A stretch of DNA of 64,000 bases, taken from NCBI RefSeq assembly GCF_041053055.1, contig NZ_CP163443.1, forward strand, positions 5,625,001-5,689,000. The letters are read 5' to 3'. The stretch's first letter is position 1. The number at the start of each line of letters is the position of its first letter. The position numbers and the translations under genes were made by a program. Positions 53,979-61,591 of this stretch are shown piece after piece. Source of the DNA: Streptomyces sp. R41 (GTDB lineage Bacteria; Actinomycetota; Actinomycetes; Streptomycetales; Streptomycetaceae). A model generated the notes under the pieces. It had not been told where the DNA came from. It searched no databases and worked only from the letters and a program-made list of their open reading frames with translations.

Positions 53979-55141
53979 GCACCAAACCGCCGGCACACCC
54001 CACCGACGGCTCCGCCCTGCTCGACGAAGTCGAAGCGTTCCACCGGCGCTTCAACGTCTTCCCCCTCGAAGCGGCCTACGTCGCCGTGACGCTATGGAAC
54101 GCGCACGCGCACCTGCTCGACTGCTTCGACGCCACACCGAGGATCGCGTTCCTCTCGCCCGAGCCCGGCTCGGGAAAGTCCCGCGCGCTGGAGATCATCG
54201 AAACTCTGGTGCCCAAGCCGCTCGTTGCGGCCAACGCGTCCGCGTCGGTGCTCTTCCGCGCCGTGTCGACCCTGGAGACCCGTCCCACGATCCTCTTCGA
54301 CGAGGTGGACACCGTGTTCGGGCCCAAGGCCGGAGACAACGAACCCCTGCGCGGATTCCTGAACGCCGGACACCGCCGCGGAGTTGGCATGTGGCGCTGC
54401 GTCGGCGACGGAGCCAACCAGCAAGTGCAGGAATTCCCCTCCTACTGCGCCGTCGCCATGGCAGGGCTCGGCTCGCTGCCGGACACGATCCTGACCCGCT
54501 CCGTCATCGTCCGCATGCGCCGCCGCGCGAGGAACGAATACGTGGAGCCCTACCGGCAGCGCATCCACGAAAAGGAAGGCAACGCCCTGCGCGACCGGCT
54601 CGCCGACTGGGCACAGTCCGTACGCCACCTGGTCGACGGAGTGTTCCCCACCATGCCCCCGGAGGTCACCGACCGGCCCGCGGACGTCTGGGAACCGCTC
54701 ATCACGGTCGCCGACGCAGCCGGAGGAGAGTGGCCGGAGCGGGCCCGCACGGCATGCGTGGAACTGGTCAACGCCGCCAAAGTCGGGGACAAGGGCAGCA
54801 TCGGCATCCGGCTCCTGACAGACCTGCGGGACTACGTGTTCAACGGCATCGACCGCCTGCCCACCGTCGCCGTCCTTGACCGCCTCCACAGCCTCGAAGA
54901 GGCCCCGTGGGCCGACATGAGCGGCAAGCCCCTCGATGCCCGCGGGCTCGCGCGGATGCTGCGCGAGTACATGACCGCGGACAACACCCCGGTAGCGGCG
55001 CGGAACATCAAGACCGGTGGCAGCGTGATGAAGGGCTACTACGCCGCGGACCTGCACGACGCCTGGGACCGGTACTGCCCCCCACCCCCTGAGAGTCCGC
55101 TACTTCCGCTACCTCCGCTACCGCGCAGGTCAGAGGCCTAA
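53975..55141 (+). CDS. DUF3631 P-loop protein (helicase-like replication protein)
   Basis: 388 aa from ATG 53975. Walker A PEPGSGKSRALE (~55) and Walker B TILFDEVDTVF (~108) with ILTRSVIVRMRRR sensor-like region, then DUF3631 C-terminal part (DIR-like LLTDLRDYVFNGI, SLEEAPWADMSGKPLDARGLARMLREY, split). Likely the replicative helicase partner of Prim-Pol. The last 40 bases contain three 9-bp-spaced CCGCTAC iterons, coding PLLPLPPLP. Confidence 0.9.
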   Translation: MSTKPPAHPTDGSALLDEVEAFHRRFNVFPLEAAYVAVTLWNAHAHLLDCFDATPRIAFLSPEPGSGKSRALEIIETLVPKPLVAANASASVLFRAVSTLETRPTILFDEVDTVFGPKAGDNEPLRGFLNAGHRRGVGMWRCVGDGANQQVQEFPSYCAVAMAGLGSLPDTILTRSVIVRMRRRARNEYVEPYRQRIHEKEGNALRDRLADWAQSVRHLVDGVFPTMPPEVTDRPADVWEPLITVADAAGGEWPERARTACVELVNAAKVGDKGSIGIRLLTDLRDYVFNGIDRLPTVAVLDRLHSLEEAPWADMSGKPLDARGLARMLREYMTADNTPVAARNIKTGGSVMKGYYAADLHDAWDRYCPPPPESPLLPLPPLPRRSEA

Positions 55142-55517
55142 AAAAGGTAGCGGCAAGCCCGGATTTATCCGCTACCCGCACCGCCTCATCCGCTACCTGC
55201 CCCACGCCACCAGGCCTGGGGCGGGTAGCGGGAGCCGAATTAGGACGCCAGGAAGAACCACAGAGGGAAGCCAAAAACAGCGATCAGAGCAAGTGCCAGT
55301 CCTGCCAGACAGCCGTAAGTCGTCAATCGGGCACTGGTTCTCGCGTAGTCGTCGCTGGTCGGCATGCCCTCATCCAAGCGTCGCACCTGCCCCATCCGCT
55401 ACCGCCCGCGGCCACCTCGCCCGGGCCGGTAGCGGACTTATCCGCTACCGCTACCCCTATCCGCTACCTCGATCATGCCCCTGACCAGGGCGGTAGCGGA
55501 GGTAGCGGAAGTAGCGG
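55097..55517. repeat. CCGCTAC iteron array (candidate replication origin)
   Basis: Fifteen CCGCTAC heptamers in 421 bp: plus orientation at 55097, 55106, 55115, 55169, 55190, 55396, 55442, 55448, 55461; inverted (GTAGCGG) at 55147, 55225, 55429, 55493, 55502, 55511. A triplet at 9-bp spacing opens the array and an inverted triplet at 9-bp spacing closes it. It lies between the replication genes and xis-int. Confidence 0.8.
55240..55365 (-). CDS. 41-aa single-TM small protein inside the iteron region
   Basis: ATG 55365 to TAA 55240. Polar start (MPTSDDYARTSARLTTYG) then one hydrophobic segment (CLAGLALALIAVFGFPLWFF) ending LAS. GGATGAGGG before the start offers a weak Shine-Dalgarno. Codon composition is AT-richer than its flanks. 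Reads as a real membrane peptide, possibly spread- or entry-exclusion-related by position only. Confidence 0.5.
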   Translation of the reverse strand: MPTSDDYARTSARLTTYGCLAGLALALIAVFGFPLWFFLAS

Positions 55518-55572
55518 ACCTGACAGGAAGGGGGTCACCGCCCCCGACTCCCTGCCGAGGAGGCACCGCCGC

Positions 55573-55782
55573 ATGAGCACCGCCACTGCACCTGCTGAAC
55601 AACTCCTCTACAGGCCCGAAGAGGCGGCCAAAGCTCTCAGGATCGGCCGCTCGATGGTCTACGAGGAGATACGCCTCGGACGACTCCAGACCGTTCGCAT
55701 CGGTCGTCGTCGACTCGTGCCCCCCGAGTACATCGCGCAGTACGTCGAACTCCTCAAGCGCGAGGCAGAGGCCACCGCTTGA
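55573..55782 (+). CDS. xis: Excisionase (MerR-like HTH)
   Basis: 69 aa; ATG with GAGGAGGCACC upstream. LYRPEEAAKALRIGRSMVYEEIRLGRLQTVRIGRRRLVPPEYIAQYVELL (split) is the HTH_17/excisionase winged helix. Immediately before int, as in other AICEs; it bends att DNA to favour excision. Confidence 0.92.
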   Translation: MSTATAPAEQLLYRPEEAAKALRIGRSMVYEEIRLGRLQTVRIGRRRLVPPEYIAQYVELLKREAEATA

Positions 55783-55855
55783 ACTCCCCACCACCCATCT
55801 CAGCAGGGCCGCACCCATCAGGGCGCGGCCCTGCTTCTTGGAGGCACAACGCAGC

Positions 55856-57034
55856 ATGACCGAGACCCCGAAGCGCTCCCGTAGGGCAGGCCACGGCGAG
55901 GACACGATCTATTGGGACGCGGCGAAGAACCGCTACGTGGGAGCCGTATCCCTGGGGCACGCCCCGAACGGCAAGCGCCGTCGGCCGAAGGTGTACGGCA
56001 AGACAAAGACCGAGGTCCGCACGAAGATCCGGGACTTGAAGAAGGAGGTACAGACAGGCGTCAAGTCGCCCGCGAACTACACCGTGGCCGAAGCGGTGAA
56101 CGACTGGCTCGAACGCGGCCTGAAGGGGCGCGATGAGAAGACCGTCAGCAAGAACCGCACGATGGCGGACAAGCACCTGATTCCGCTGATCGGCAAGGCC
56201 AAGCTGAGGGACCTCAGCGCGGACGACGTCGACGACTGGTTGGACGACAGGGCCGAGTGGCTCGCGACACGGAGCCTTCGGGACCTGCTCGCCGTGCTGC
56301 GTCGCTCCATCGCGCACGCTCAGCGCAGGGACAAGGCTGTGCGGAACGTCGCGCTTCTGGTGACCGTGCCGGAGGGGCGACCCGGTCGTCCGAGCAAGGC
56401 GCTGAACTTGGAGCAGGCGAAGGCTGTTCTTGCCGCGGCGCGCGGATCGCGGCTGTACGCGTATCTCGTGCTCTCGCTTCTCAGCGGTGTTCGCACGGAG
56501 GAGGCACGCCCCCTCACGTGGGATCACGTCTACCTGTCTCCGCACGATGGCGTCCCGCCCCACGTCGCTGTTTGGCGATCGGTGCGCAAGCACGGCGACA
56601 CCAAGACACGGAAGAGCCGTAGGACCATCGCTCTGCCGAAGCAGGTGGTCGACGTACTCGAAGAGCACCTGAGATGGCAGATGCAGGAACGGGCATCGAA
56701 GGGGAAGGAGTGGAGCCCCATCGGCCGTGTCTTCACGACCCGGAGCGGCGAGCCGCTCGATGCCGCCAACGTCCGACGCGACTTCAAAGCCATCGTGAAG
56801 AAGGCCGGACTGGAGCCAGAGTGGACTCCGCGGGAGCTGCGACACAGCTTCGTGTCTCTGCTCTCGGACCACGGCATCCCGCTGGAGCGGATCGCGCTAC
56901 TGGTCGGTCACAGTAGTCAGACGACCACGGAAGCGGTCTACCGGAAACAGCTCCGTCCCGTGATCACTCAGGGGGCCGAAGCGATGGACGAGATCTTCGC
57001 CGAAGATGCCGAGGCGGACGCGCTCGGGGCTTGA
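55856..57034 (+). CDS. int: Tyrosine site-specific integrase
   Basis: 392 aa from ATG 55856 (GGAGG upstream; TTG 55838 less likely). An arm-binding N-terminus (YVGAVSLGHAPNGKRRRPKVYG) and core-binding SAM-like domain (~65-165) precede the catalytic domain with Arg in LLSGVRTEEARPL, ELRHSF (R), GHSS and nucleophile Tyr in TTEAVYRKQL. It recombines attP with the 3' end of tRNA-Pro 83 bp downstream. Confidence 0.95.
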   Translation: MTETPKRSRRAGHGEDTIYWDAAKNRYVGAVSLGHAPNGKRRRPKVYGKTKTEVRTKIRDLKKEVQTGVKSPANYTVAEAVNDWLERGLKGRDEKTVSKNRTMADKHLIPLIGKAKLRDLSADDVDDWLDDRAEWLATRSLRDLLAVLRRSIAHAQRRDKAVRNVALLVTVPEGRPGRPSKALNLEQAKAVLAAARGSRLYAYLVLSLLSGVRTEEARPLTWDHVYLSPHDGVPPHVAVWRSVRKHGDTKTRKSRRTIALPKQVVDVLEEHLRWQMQERASKGKEWSPIGRVFTTRSGEPLDAANVRRDFKAIVKKAGLEPEWTPRELRHSFVSLLSDHGIPLERIALLVGHSSQTTTEAVYRKQLRPVITQGAEAMDEIFAEDAEADALGA

Positions 57035-57042
57035 CCGTTCTC

Positions 57043-57066
57043 GTTTGGCCCCCTGTTTGGCCCCCC
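57043..57066. repeat. Double GTTTGGCCCCC arm motif beside int
   Basis: Two adjacent GTTTGGCCCCC units, as at 36311 and 38225, here 51 bp inside attR. They suit paired integrase arm-binding sites. Confidence 0.65.
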
Positions 57067-57074
57067 GGGCATGA

Positions 57075-57110
57075 CAAAGGCCCATTCGCGATCACGCGAA
57101 TGGGCCTTTG
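57075..57110. terminator. Element-borne terminator at attR
   Basis: Perfect 16-bp arms CAAAGGCCCATTCGCG (57075-57090) and complement (57095-57110), loop ATCA. It serves int on the plus strand and replaces the tRNA-Pro terminator on the minus strand, seven bases past the tRNA 3' end. Confidence 0.92.
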
Positions 57111-57116
57111 ACCAGC

Positions 57117-57161
57117 GTCGGGGTGGCGGGATTTGAACCCACGACCTCTTCGTCCCGAACG
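57117..57161. other. attR: attR (45-bp direct repeat within tRNA-Pro)
   Basis: Identical to 36166-36210; it covers the 3' half of the tRNA gene so that the tRNA stays intact after integration. Confidence 0.93.
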
Positions 57162-57191
57162 AAGCGCGCTGCCAAGCTGCGCTACACCCCG
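57118..57191 (-). tRNA. tRNA-Pro (CGG)
   Basis: 74 nt. Acceptor stem CGGGGTG/CACCCCG with discriminator A, D arm GCGC-AGCTTGGCA-GCGC, anticodon arm CTTCG-TTCGGGA-CGAAG giving anticodon CGG, T arm GTGGG-TTCAAAT-CCCGC. CCA is not encoded. It is the integration target. Confidence 0.97.
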
Positions 57192-57220
57192 ATTGTCGCT
57201 GCTTGTCGCGGCGACGTCGT

Positions 57221-58021
57221 TTACTTTAGCCCACTGGTGGCCGGAGACGAAATCCGGTTTTCAGGGCATCGGACGCGACGTCGGACCGGGTCGGGGCGCA
57301 GGTGGTCGAGGGCCACGGCGAGGAGGGCGAGGGCGTAGAAGGCCACACCGAGGATCGCCGCGTTGCCGAGGATGCCGACGTAGCCGTGCTGGTCGACGTC
57401 CACGAAGGGGTAGAGGTAGCGCATCGGGGTGCCGGGGGACATCATCGCCCCTCGAGCCAGGGAAAAGACCAGGTAGGCGAGGGGGTAGACGACCCAGGTG
57501 GCCGCGTTTCGTACGGCGAGCGGGGTCGGGCGGGTCAGCAGGAGCCAGTCGGCCAGTACCGCGATCGGCGTCACCGTGTGGAGGAGGTGGTTGGCCACCG
57601 CCTGCCAGCCGGTGAGCGGAGCGATGTCATCCGTCATCGAGAAGCCGCCGGACTGGTTCGTCAGGATCAGGTGGTAGACCAGGCCCGTGATCGAGATGTA
57701 GAGCAGTGTGCCGCCTGTCACAACGCCGGGCAGGGGGCGGCGGGCCGTCAACGCGCGCCAGGCCGAGGCGGTGAAGACGAGGGCCACGAGGGCATTGCTC
57801 TGGATCGTGAAGTAGCTGAGGACGCGGACCGGGTTGCCCAGGACCAGGTCGATGGCCACGCCCGTCGCCGCCACGAGGGCCACGAGGATGCGGAAGGTCG
57901 CCGCCACCGGGCGGCGCGTGGGGGCCACCACTGCTGTCGCGGGGACGACGGAGGGGGGCGGCGGGGGGATACCCGGTATCGCGGGGAGGTCGGGTAGGTC
58001 CTTGGGCATGGGGGCGATCAT
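57221..58021 (-). CDS. Pr6Pr family membrane protein
   Basis: 266 aa. Six TM helices, with conserved FTIQSNALVALVF, YHLILT, HTVTPIAVLADWLLL and YPLAYLVFSLARGA with YPFVDV, the Pr6Pr (FAR-17a/AIG1-like) pattern. The N-terminus is Pro-rich. Possibly a lipid hydrolase-like fold by distant similarity; function unknown. Minus strand, upstream of tRNA-Pro. Confidence 0.85.
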   Translation of the reverse strand: MIAPMPKDLPDLPAIPGIPPPPPSVVPATAVVAPTRRPVAATFRILVALVAATGVAIDLVLGNPVRVLSYFTIQSNALVALVFTASAWRALTARRPLPGVVTGGTLLYISITGLVYHLILTNQSGGFSMTDDIAPLTGWQAVANHLLHTVTPIAVLADWLLLTRPTPLAVRNAATWVVYPLAYLVFSLARGAMMSPGTPMRYLYPFVDVDQHGYVGILGNAAILGVAFYALALLAVALDHLRPDPVRRRVRCPENRISSPATSGLK

Positions 58022-58313
58022 GGCCCCACGCTAAGCGGATCGGGCGAATCGGGCGATATGGGGCGTCTGGGTGGGTTACATCGCCCGGACCATCGCTCGT
58101 GCCTTCGCCTGGAACATCGCCCGCACCTTCGCGGTCAGGGCTCGATCGTCAGTAGTGGCTCGAACCCTGGTAGTGGCTCGCGCGACCGCCCGAGGGCGGA
58201 GCCCACCGGCCCGCCGCAGGCCTGCCGTCCCTCGCGGTGTCTGCCCCGCGCGTGATCAACAGGCGGCGTGGGCTCTGATCCGTCCGCCCCGTCAGGGCCC
58301 CGCGCCCCTGCCC

Positions 58314-59240
58314 CTACCTCCGCTCCACCAACGTCAGCAGCGACGCCTCCGGCGGACAGGCGAACCGTACCGGCGTGTAGCGGTTCGTCCCGCAGCCCGC
58401 CGAGACGTGCATGTACGACGTGCGGCCCTCCGCCGTATGGGTGGACAGGCCCTTCACACGGTCCGTGTCCAGGTCGCAGTTGGTGATGAAGGCGCCGTAG
58501 AAGGGGAGGCAGAGCTGGCCCCCGTGGGTGTGGCCGGCCAGGATCAGGGGGTAGCCGTCGGCCGTGAAGGCGTCCAGGGTGCGCAGGTACGGGGCGTGGA
58601 CCACGCCCATCGAGAAGTCGGCCGACTCCGACGGCCCGCCGGCCACGCGCGCGTAGCGGTCCCGCTTGATGTGCGGGTCGTCGAGGCCGGTCAGCTCGAT
58701 CTCCGCGCCCTCGACCTTCAGCATCCCCCGCGTGTTCGTCAGGTTCAGCCAGCCCGCCGTGTCGAAGCCGTCGCGGAGGTCCTCCCACGGGTTGTGGATG
58801 ACGCCCACGACCGGTGCGTTGCCGTTCAGACCGTGGCGACCCTGCGCCTTCTCGAACAAGTAGCGGGCCGGGTTGCGGAATTTGGGGCCGTAGTAGTCGT
58901 TCGAACCGAAGACGTACGCCCCCGGGAATTCCATCAGGGGGCCCAGCGCGTCCAGGACTTCGGGCACGCCCTCGGGGTCGGAGAGATTGTCCCCGGTGTT
59001 GATGACGAAGTCGGGGCGCAGCCCGGCCAGGGAACGCAGCCAGCGCTGCTTCTTGCGCTGGCCGCTCACCATGTGGATGTCGGAGACCTGGAGGACACGG
59101 AGCGGTCGCATCCCCGGTGGCAGGATCGGGACCGTCACCCGCCGGAGACGGAAGGAACGGGCCTCGAAACCCGCCGCGTACAACAGACCGGCGGTGCCCA
59201 CCGCCGCGATTCCCAGGGGTACTCCGTATCGCGCGTGCAT
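58314..59240 (-). CDS. Metallophosphoesterase (YkuE-type)
   Basis: 308 aa. N-terminal hydrophobic anchor or signal (GVPLGIAAVGTAGLLYAAG). Metal ligands VSDIHM (DxH), NTGDNL (GD), YVFGSNDYY (GNxD in which H is replaced), and the HTHGGQLCLPF end. Likely a membrane-attached calcineurin-like phosphodiesterase acting on lipid or nucleotide substrates. The GSND segment is a variant of the usual GNHD. Confidence 0.9.
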   Translation of the reverse strand: MHARYGVPLGIAAVGTAGLLYAAGFEARSFRLRRVTVPILPPGMRPLRVLQVSDIHMVSGQRKKQRWLRSLAGLRPDFVINTGDNLSDPEGVPEVLDALGPLMEFPGAYVFGSNDYYGPKFRNPARYLFEKAQGRHGLNGNAPVVGVIHNPWEDLRDGFDTAGWLNLTNTRGMLKVEGAEIELTGLDDPHIKRDRYARVAGGPSESADFSMGVVHAPYLRTLDAFTADGYPLILAGHTHGGQLCLPFYGAFITNCDLDTDRVKGLSTHTAEGRTSYMHVSAGCGTNRYTPVRFACPPEASLLTLVERR

Positions 59241-59360
59241 ACGTCCATCGTGTCAGACACCGGCGGCTCCACGTCCCGGCCTGTGGACAACCCCGGGCGC
59301 GCACGGCCCGCGCCGAAATCAACAGGCGACCGTCGCACCACACCTGCGACAATCGACGGC

Positions 59361-59825
59361 ATGACCACGCTCAAGTCGAAGCTGCAGGAAGACCTCAACG
59401 CCGCCATCAAGGAGCGCGACGAGCTCCGCTCCTCGACGCTCCGGCTGACCCTCGCCGCCATCACCAAGGAGGAGGTCGCGGGCAAGACCAAGCGCGAACT
59501 CTCCGACGACGAGGTGCAGAAGGTGATCACCCGCGAGGCGAAGAAGCGCCGTGAGGCCGCCGATGCCTTCGCGCAGGGCGGGCGCCCCGAGTCGGCCGAG
59601 CGGGAGAAGGCGGAGGGCGAGGTTCTCGCCACGTACCTGCCCAAGCAGCTGTCCGACGAGGAGCTCCAGCAGATCGTGGCCCAGGCCGTCGAGGAGGCGA
59701 AGGCGGCGGGTGCCGAAGGGCCGCGTGCCATGGGGCAGGTCATGAAGATCGTGAACCCGAAGGTGGCCGGCCAGGCCGAGGGCGGCCGTGTCGCCGCCGT
59801 GGTGAAGAAGCTGCTCGCCGGCTGA
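59361..59825 (+). CDS. GatB/YqeY domain protein
   Basis: 154 aa. MTTLKSKLQEDLNAAIKERDELRSSTLRLTL... and QVMKIVNPKVAGQAEGGRVAAVVKKLL (both split) are the YqeY helical fold, related to the tRNA-binding tail of GatB. Role on tRNA amidation unclear. A 15-bp tandem repeat starts eight bases after its stop codon. Confidence 0.93.
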   Translation: MTTLKSKLQEDLNAAIKERDELRSSTLRLTLAAITKEEVAGKTKRELSDDEVQKVITREAKKRREAADAFAQGGRPESAEREKAEGEVLATYLPKQLSDEELQQIVAQAVEEAKAAGAEGPRAMGQVMKIVNPKVAGQAEGGRVAAVVKKLLAG

Positions 59826-59833
59826 GGTTTTCG

Positions 59834-59934
59834 CGTACGAGACATGCCCGTACGAGACATGCCCGTACGAGACATGCCCGTACGAGACACGCCCGTACGC
59901 GAGAAGCCCGTACGCGAGATGCCATACGAGAGAT
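59834..59934. repeat. 15-bp tandem repeat after the YqeY stop
   Basis: CGTACGAGACATGCC three times exactly (59834, 59849, 59864), then variants at 59879, 59894, 59909 and a partial at 59924. Internal CGTACG palindromes. Confidence 0.93.
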
Positions 59935-59969
59935 GAGGGTGCCCCCTGCGAACAAGGGGGCACCCTCAT
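59933..59969 (+). terminator. Terminator after YqeY
   Basis: 15-bp perfect arms ATGAGGGTGCCCCCT (59933-59947) and complement (59955-59969), loop GCGAACA, then TTCTG. Confidence 0.9.
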
Positions 59970-60064
59970 TCTGCGTCCACCGATCGGTGACGGGCGTGGG
60001 CGCCCGATGACCCCGTGCCGGGCCATCGCATCGAATTGGATGAGACAGGTTGGCGTAAACGGAA

Positions 60065-60364
60065 ATGGAAAAGTCGCGCAGGATGAAATCGCTCGCCAAG
60101 CCGGCGCTGGTTCCGGTGGCGGCGGCCGTGGTCTCTCTGGTTCCTCGTGGCGGGACCGCGTACGCGGCCGGGTGCAACGGCACAGGCTGCGAGAACGATC
60201 CGGACAGGACCACGCTCATCAGCCGTCGAACCGTGGATGCCAAGGACGGGCAGCACGACTGGACCAACATGGTCGGCGGCAAGGGCTATATGGTCCGCGC
60301 CTGCGGCAAGGAGAAGACCTCGGGCAAGCTGAGCTGCACGCCTTTCGCCGGCACCGACGCGTAG
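60065..60364 (+). CDS. Small secreted protein, short paralogue
   Basis: 99 aa. Signal peptide (MKSLAKPALVPVAAAVVSLV, cleavage near AYAAG). Mature ~65 aa with CNGTGCENDPD at the start and YMVRACGKEKTSGKLSCTPF at the end. The larger secreted protein at 60963-61463 has CDNFGCDGHDP and YEMRACVEDPSGDESCTPWY at the same places, so this is a deletion-shortened relative sharing both cysteine pairs. A cytosolic pre-part MEKSRR may be trimmed by a later start (ATG 60083). Confidence 0.75.
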   Translation: MEKSRRMKSLAKPALVPVAAAVVSLVPRGGTAYAAGCNGTGCENDPDRTTLISRRTVDAKDGQHDWTNMVGGKGYMVRACGKEKTSGKLSCTPFAGTDA

Positions 60365-60430
60365 TAGTCGAATCCAACGAGCAGTACGACCGAGGCGCAT
60401 ATTCGCGAAGGCATGCGGCGTAAGCCCGGG

Positions 60431-60462
60431 CAGGCCGACGCCCGCACGTGGGCGTCGGCCTG
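60431..60462. terminator. Convergent terminator
   Basis: 13-bp arms CAGGCCGACGCCC (60431-60443) and complement (60450-60462), loop GCACGT, between the short secreted gene and the LuxR-type HTH gene. Confidence 0.8.
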
Positions 60463-60537
60463 CCGGCAGGTCACCCGCACCCCTGCACGCAAGGACCTAG
60501 AGGTCACCCAGGTGTCCACGTGCGTCCGTGCGGGTCG

Positions 60538-60780
60538 CTAGTGATCGGTGGAACTGCCCAGCAGTCCGAGTTCCTGGGCGCGTGCGCCCAGGGCTACCCT
60601 CCCATTGGCCTGGAGCTGTTCCATAAGTCGGTGCACTTTGCGCTGTATCGTGCGGTGTCCCACTCCTAAGTGCCGTGCAATCGACGCGTCGTTCAGCCCC
60701 TCGTACAACAGATTCAGGATCTTCTGGTCGTTGGCGTCGATTCTCGGATTACCGGCGTTTACTTCTGGCGTAACGGTCAA
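60538..60780 (-). CDS. Stand-alone LuxR-type helix-turn-helix protein
   Basis: 80 aa from TTG 60780 with GGGGGAGG four bases upstream. DANDQKILNLLYEGLNDASIARHLGVGHRTIQRKVHRLMEQL (split) is a GerE/LuxR C-terminal DNA-binding domain without receiver or sensor. Short GerE-like orphan regulator; its target may be the neighbouring secreted-protein genes. The usual LuxR 'S-x-x-T-V' is replaced by HRTIQRKV. Confidence 0.8.
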   Translation of the reverse strand: MTVTPEVNAGNPRIDANDQKILNLLYEGLNDASIARHLGVGHRTIQRKVHRLMEQLQANGRVALGARAQELGLLGSSTDH

Positions 60781-60891
60781 GTCGCCTCCCCCAAGTAGCA
60801 GCAGTCGATCGCTGCCTCTCGCGGGGCCAGTCTAGGAAGCGCTTGTGGATCCGGACAGTTGAATAAATCTCACCAAAGACTGTTAACGGGG

Positions 60892-60926
60892 CGAGCGGGG
60901 TGACGCAATTGCGCCATCCCCGCTCG
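60892..60926 (-). terminator. Hairpin downstream of the larger secreted-protein gene
   Basis: Arms CGAGCGGGG (60892-60900) and CCCCGCTCG (60918-60926) with an inner GCAATTGC; on the minus strand it lies ~37 bp past the stop at 60963. Confidence 0.65.
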
Positions 60927-60962
60927 TTTTCCGGCCATAGGCAGTGTGGTCGCCGGTCGGGC

Positions 60963-61463
60963 TCAGTACCAAGGGGTGCACGACTCGTCGCCCGAGGGGT
61001 CCTCCACGCAGGCCCGCATTTCATAACCCGACGGGTTGTAGTACATCGGGGTGCGTGTGAAGTAGTAGTTGGTTCCCCCGGGTACCTTCGAGGTCCAGCC
61101 GGAGGCCCCGCCCTTCTTCTCGCCCAGGCGCCAGTAACAGGTCGAGTGGCTCTTCGTGCAGCGCTGGACGTAGACCGTCCACTTCTGCTCGTCCGAGCCG
61201 CTGATGTACCACAGCCGGCCCCAGCTGTACTGGTCCCCGTCCGTCTTGCCCCAGCGCAGCTCGTACTCGAACGAGCCGCCGAGGTCGTACGGGCCGTAGG
61301 GGCTGACAGGGCCGGTCTGCCAGGTCTGGACGTTCGGGTCGTGGCCGTCGCAGCCGAAGTTGTCGCAGGAGGCCGCCTGTGCCGAAGTGGGTATGGCCAC
61401 GGCCAGGGTCAGGGAACCGAGTAACGCACTGAACGTGACACCGAGCCGGGATCTGAGTTTCAT
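60963..61463 (-). CDS. Secreted cysteine-containing protein
   Basis: 166 aa from ATG 61463. Signal peptide (LGVTFSALLGSLTLAVAIPT, cleavage near AQAAS). Mature domain: CDNFGCDGHDP, Trp/Tyr-rich beta strands (QYSWGRLWYISGSDEQKWTVYVQRC, split), CTKSHSTCYW, and end GYEMRACVEDPSGDESCTPWY. Six or more Cys suggest three disulfides. No known family; related to the short protein at 60065-60364. Confidence 0.8.
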   Translation of the reverse strand: MKLRSRLGVTFSALLGSLTLAVAIPTSAQAASCDNFGCDGHDPNVQTWQTGPVSPYGPYDLGGSFEYELRWGKTDGDQYSWGRLWYISGSDEQKWTVYVQRCTKSHSTCYWRLGEKKGGASGWTSKVPGGTNYYFTRTPMYYNPSGYEMRACVEDPSGDESCTPWY

Positions 61464-61490
61464 GTCCCCTCCACGGGAGATGGCAACGAC

Positions 61491-61554
61491 AAGGGCACCC
61501 TCAAGGCGGGGCCGGAGGCGAATATGTCATGGCCTCCGCCGAGAAGGTGCCCTT
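61491..61554 (-). terminator. Terminator after the PBP gene
   Basis: Outer arms AAGGGCACC (61491-61499) and GGTGCCCTT (61546-61554) with an inner GCCGGAGGC/GCCTCCGCC stem. Lies between the PBP stop and the next minus-strand gene. Confidence 0.6.
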
Positions 61555-61591
61555 ACCGTGGAGCTGACGTAATTACGTCAGGGAGTACCGG

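Noticed and set aside
59834..59934. CRISPR array or iteron origin
   Set aside because: Contiguous 15-bp units without spacers after a housekeeping gene; no replication gene nearby.
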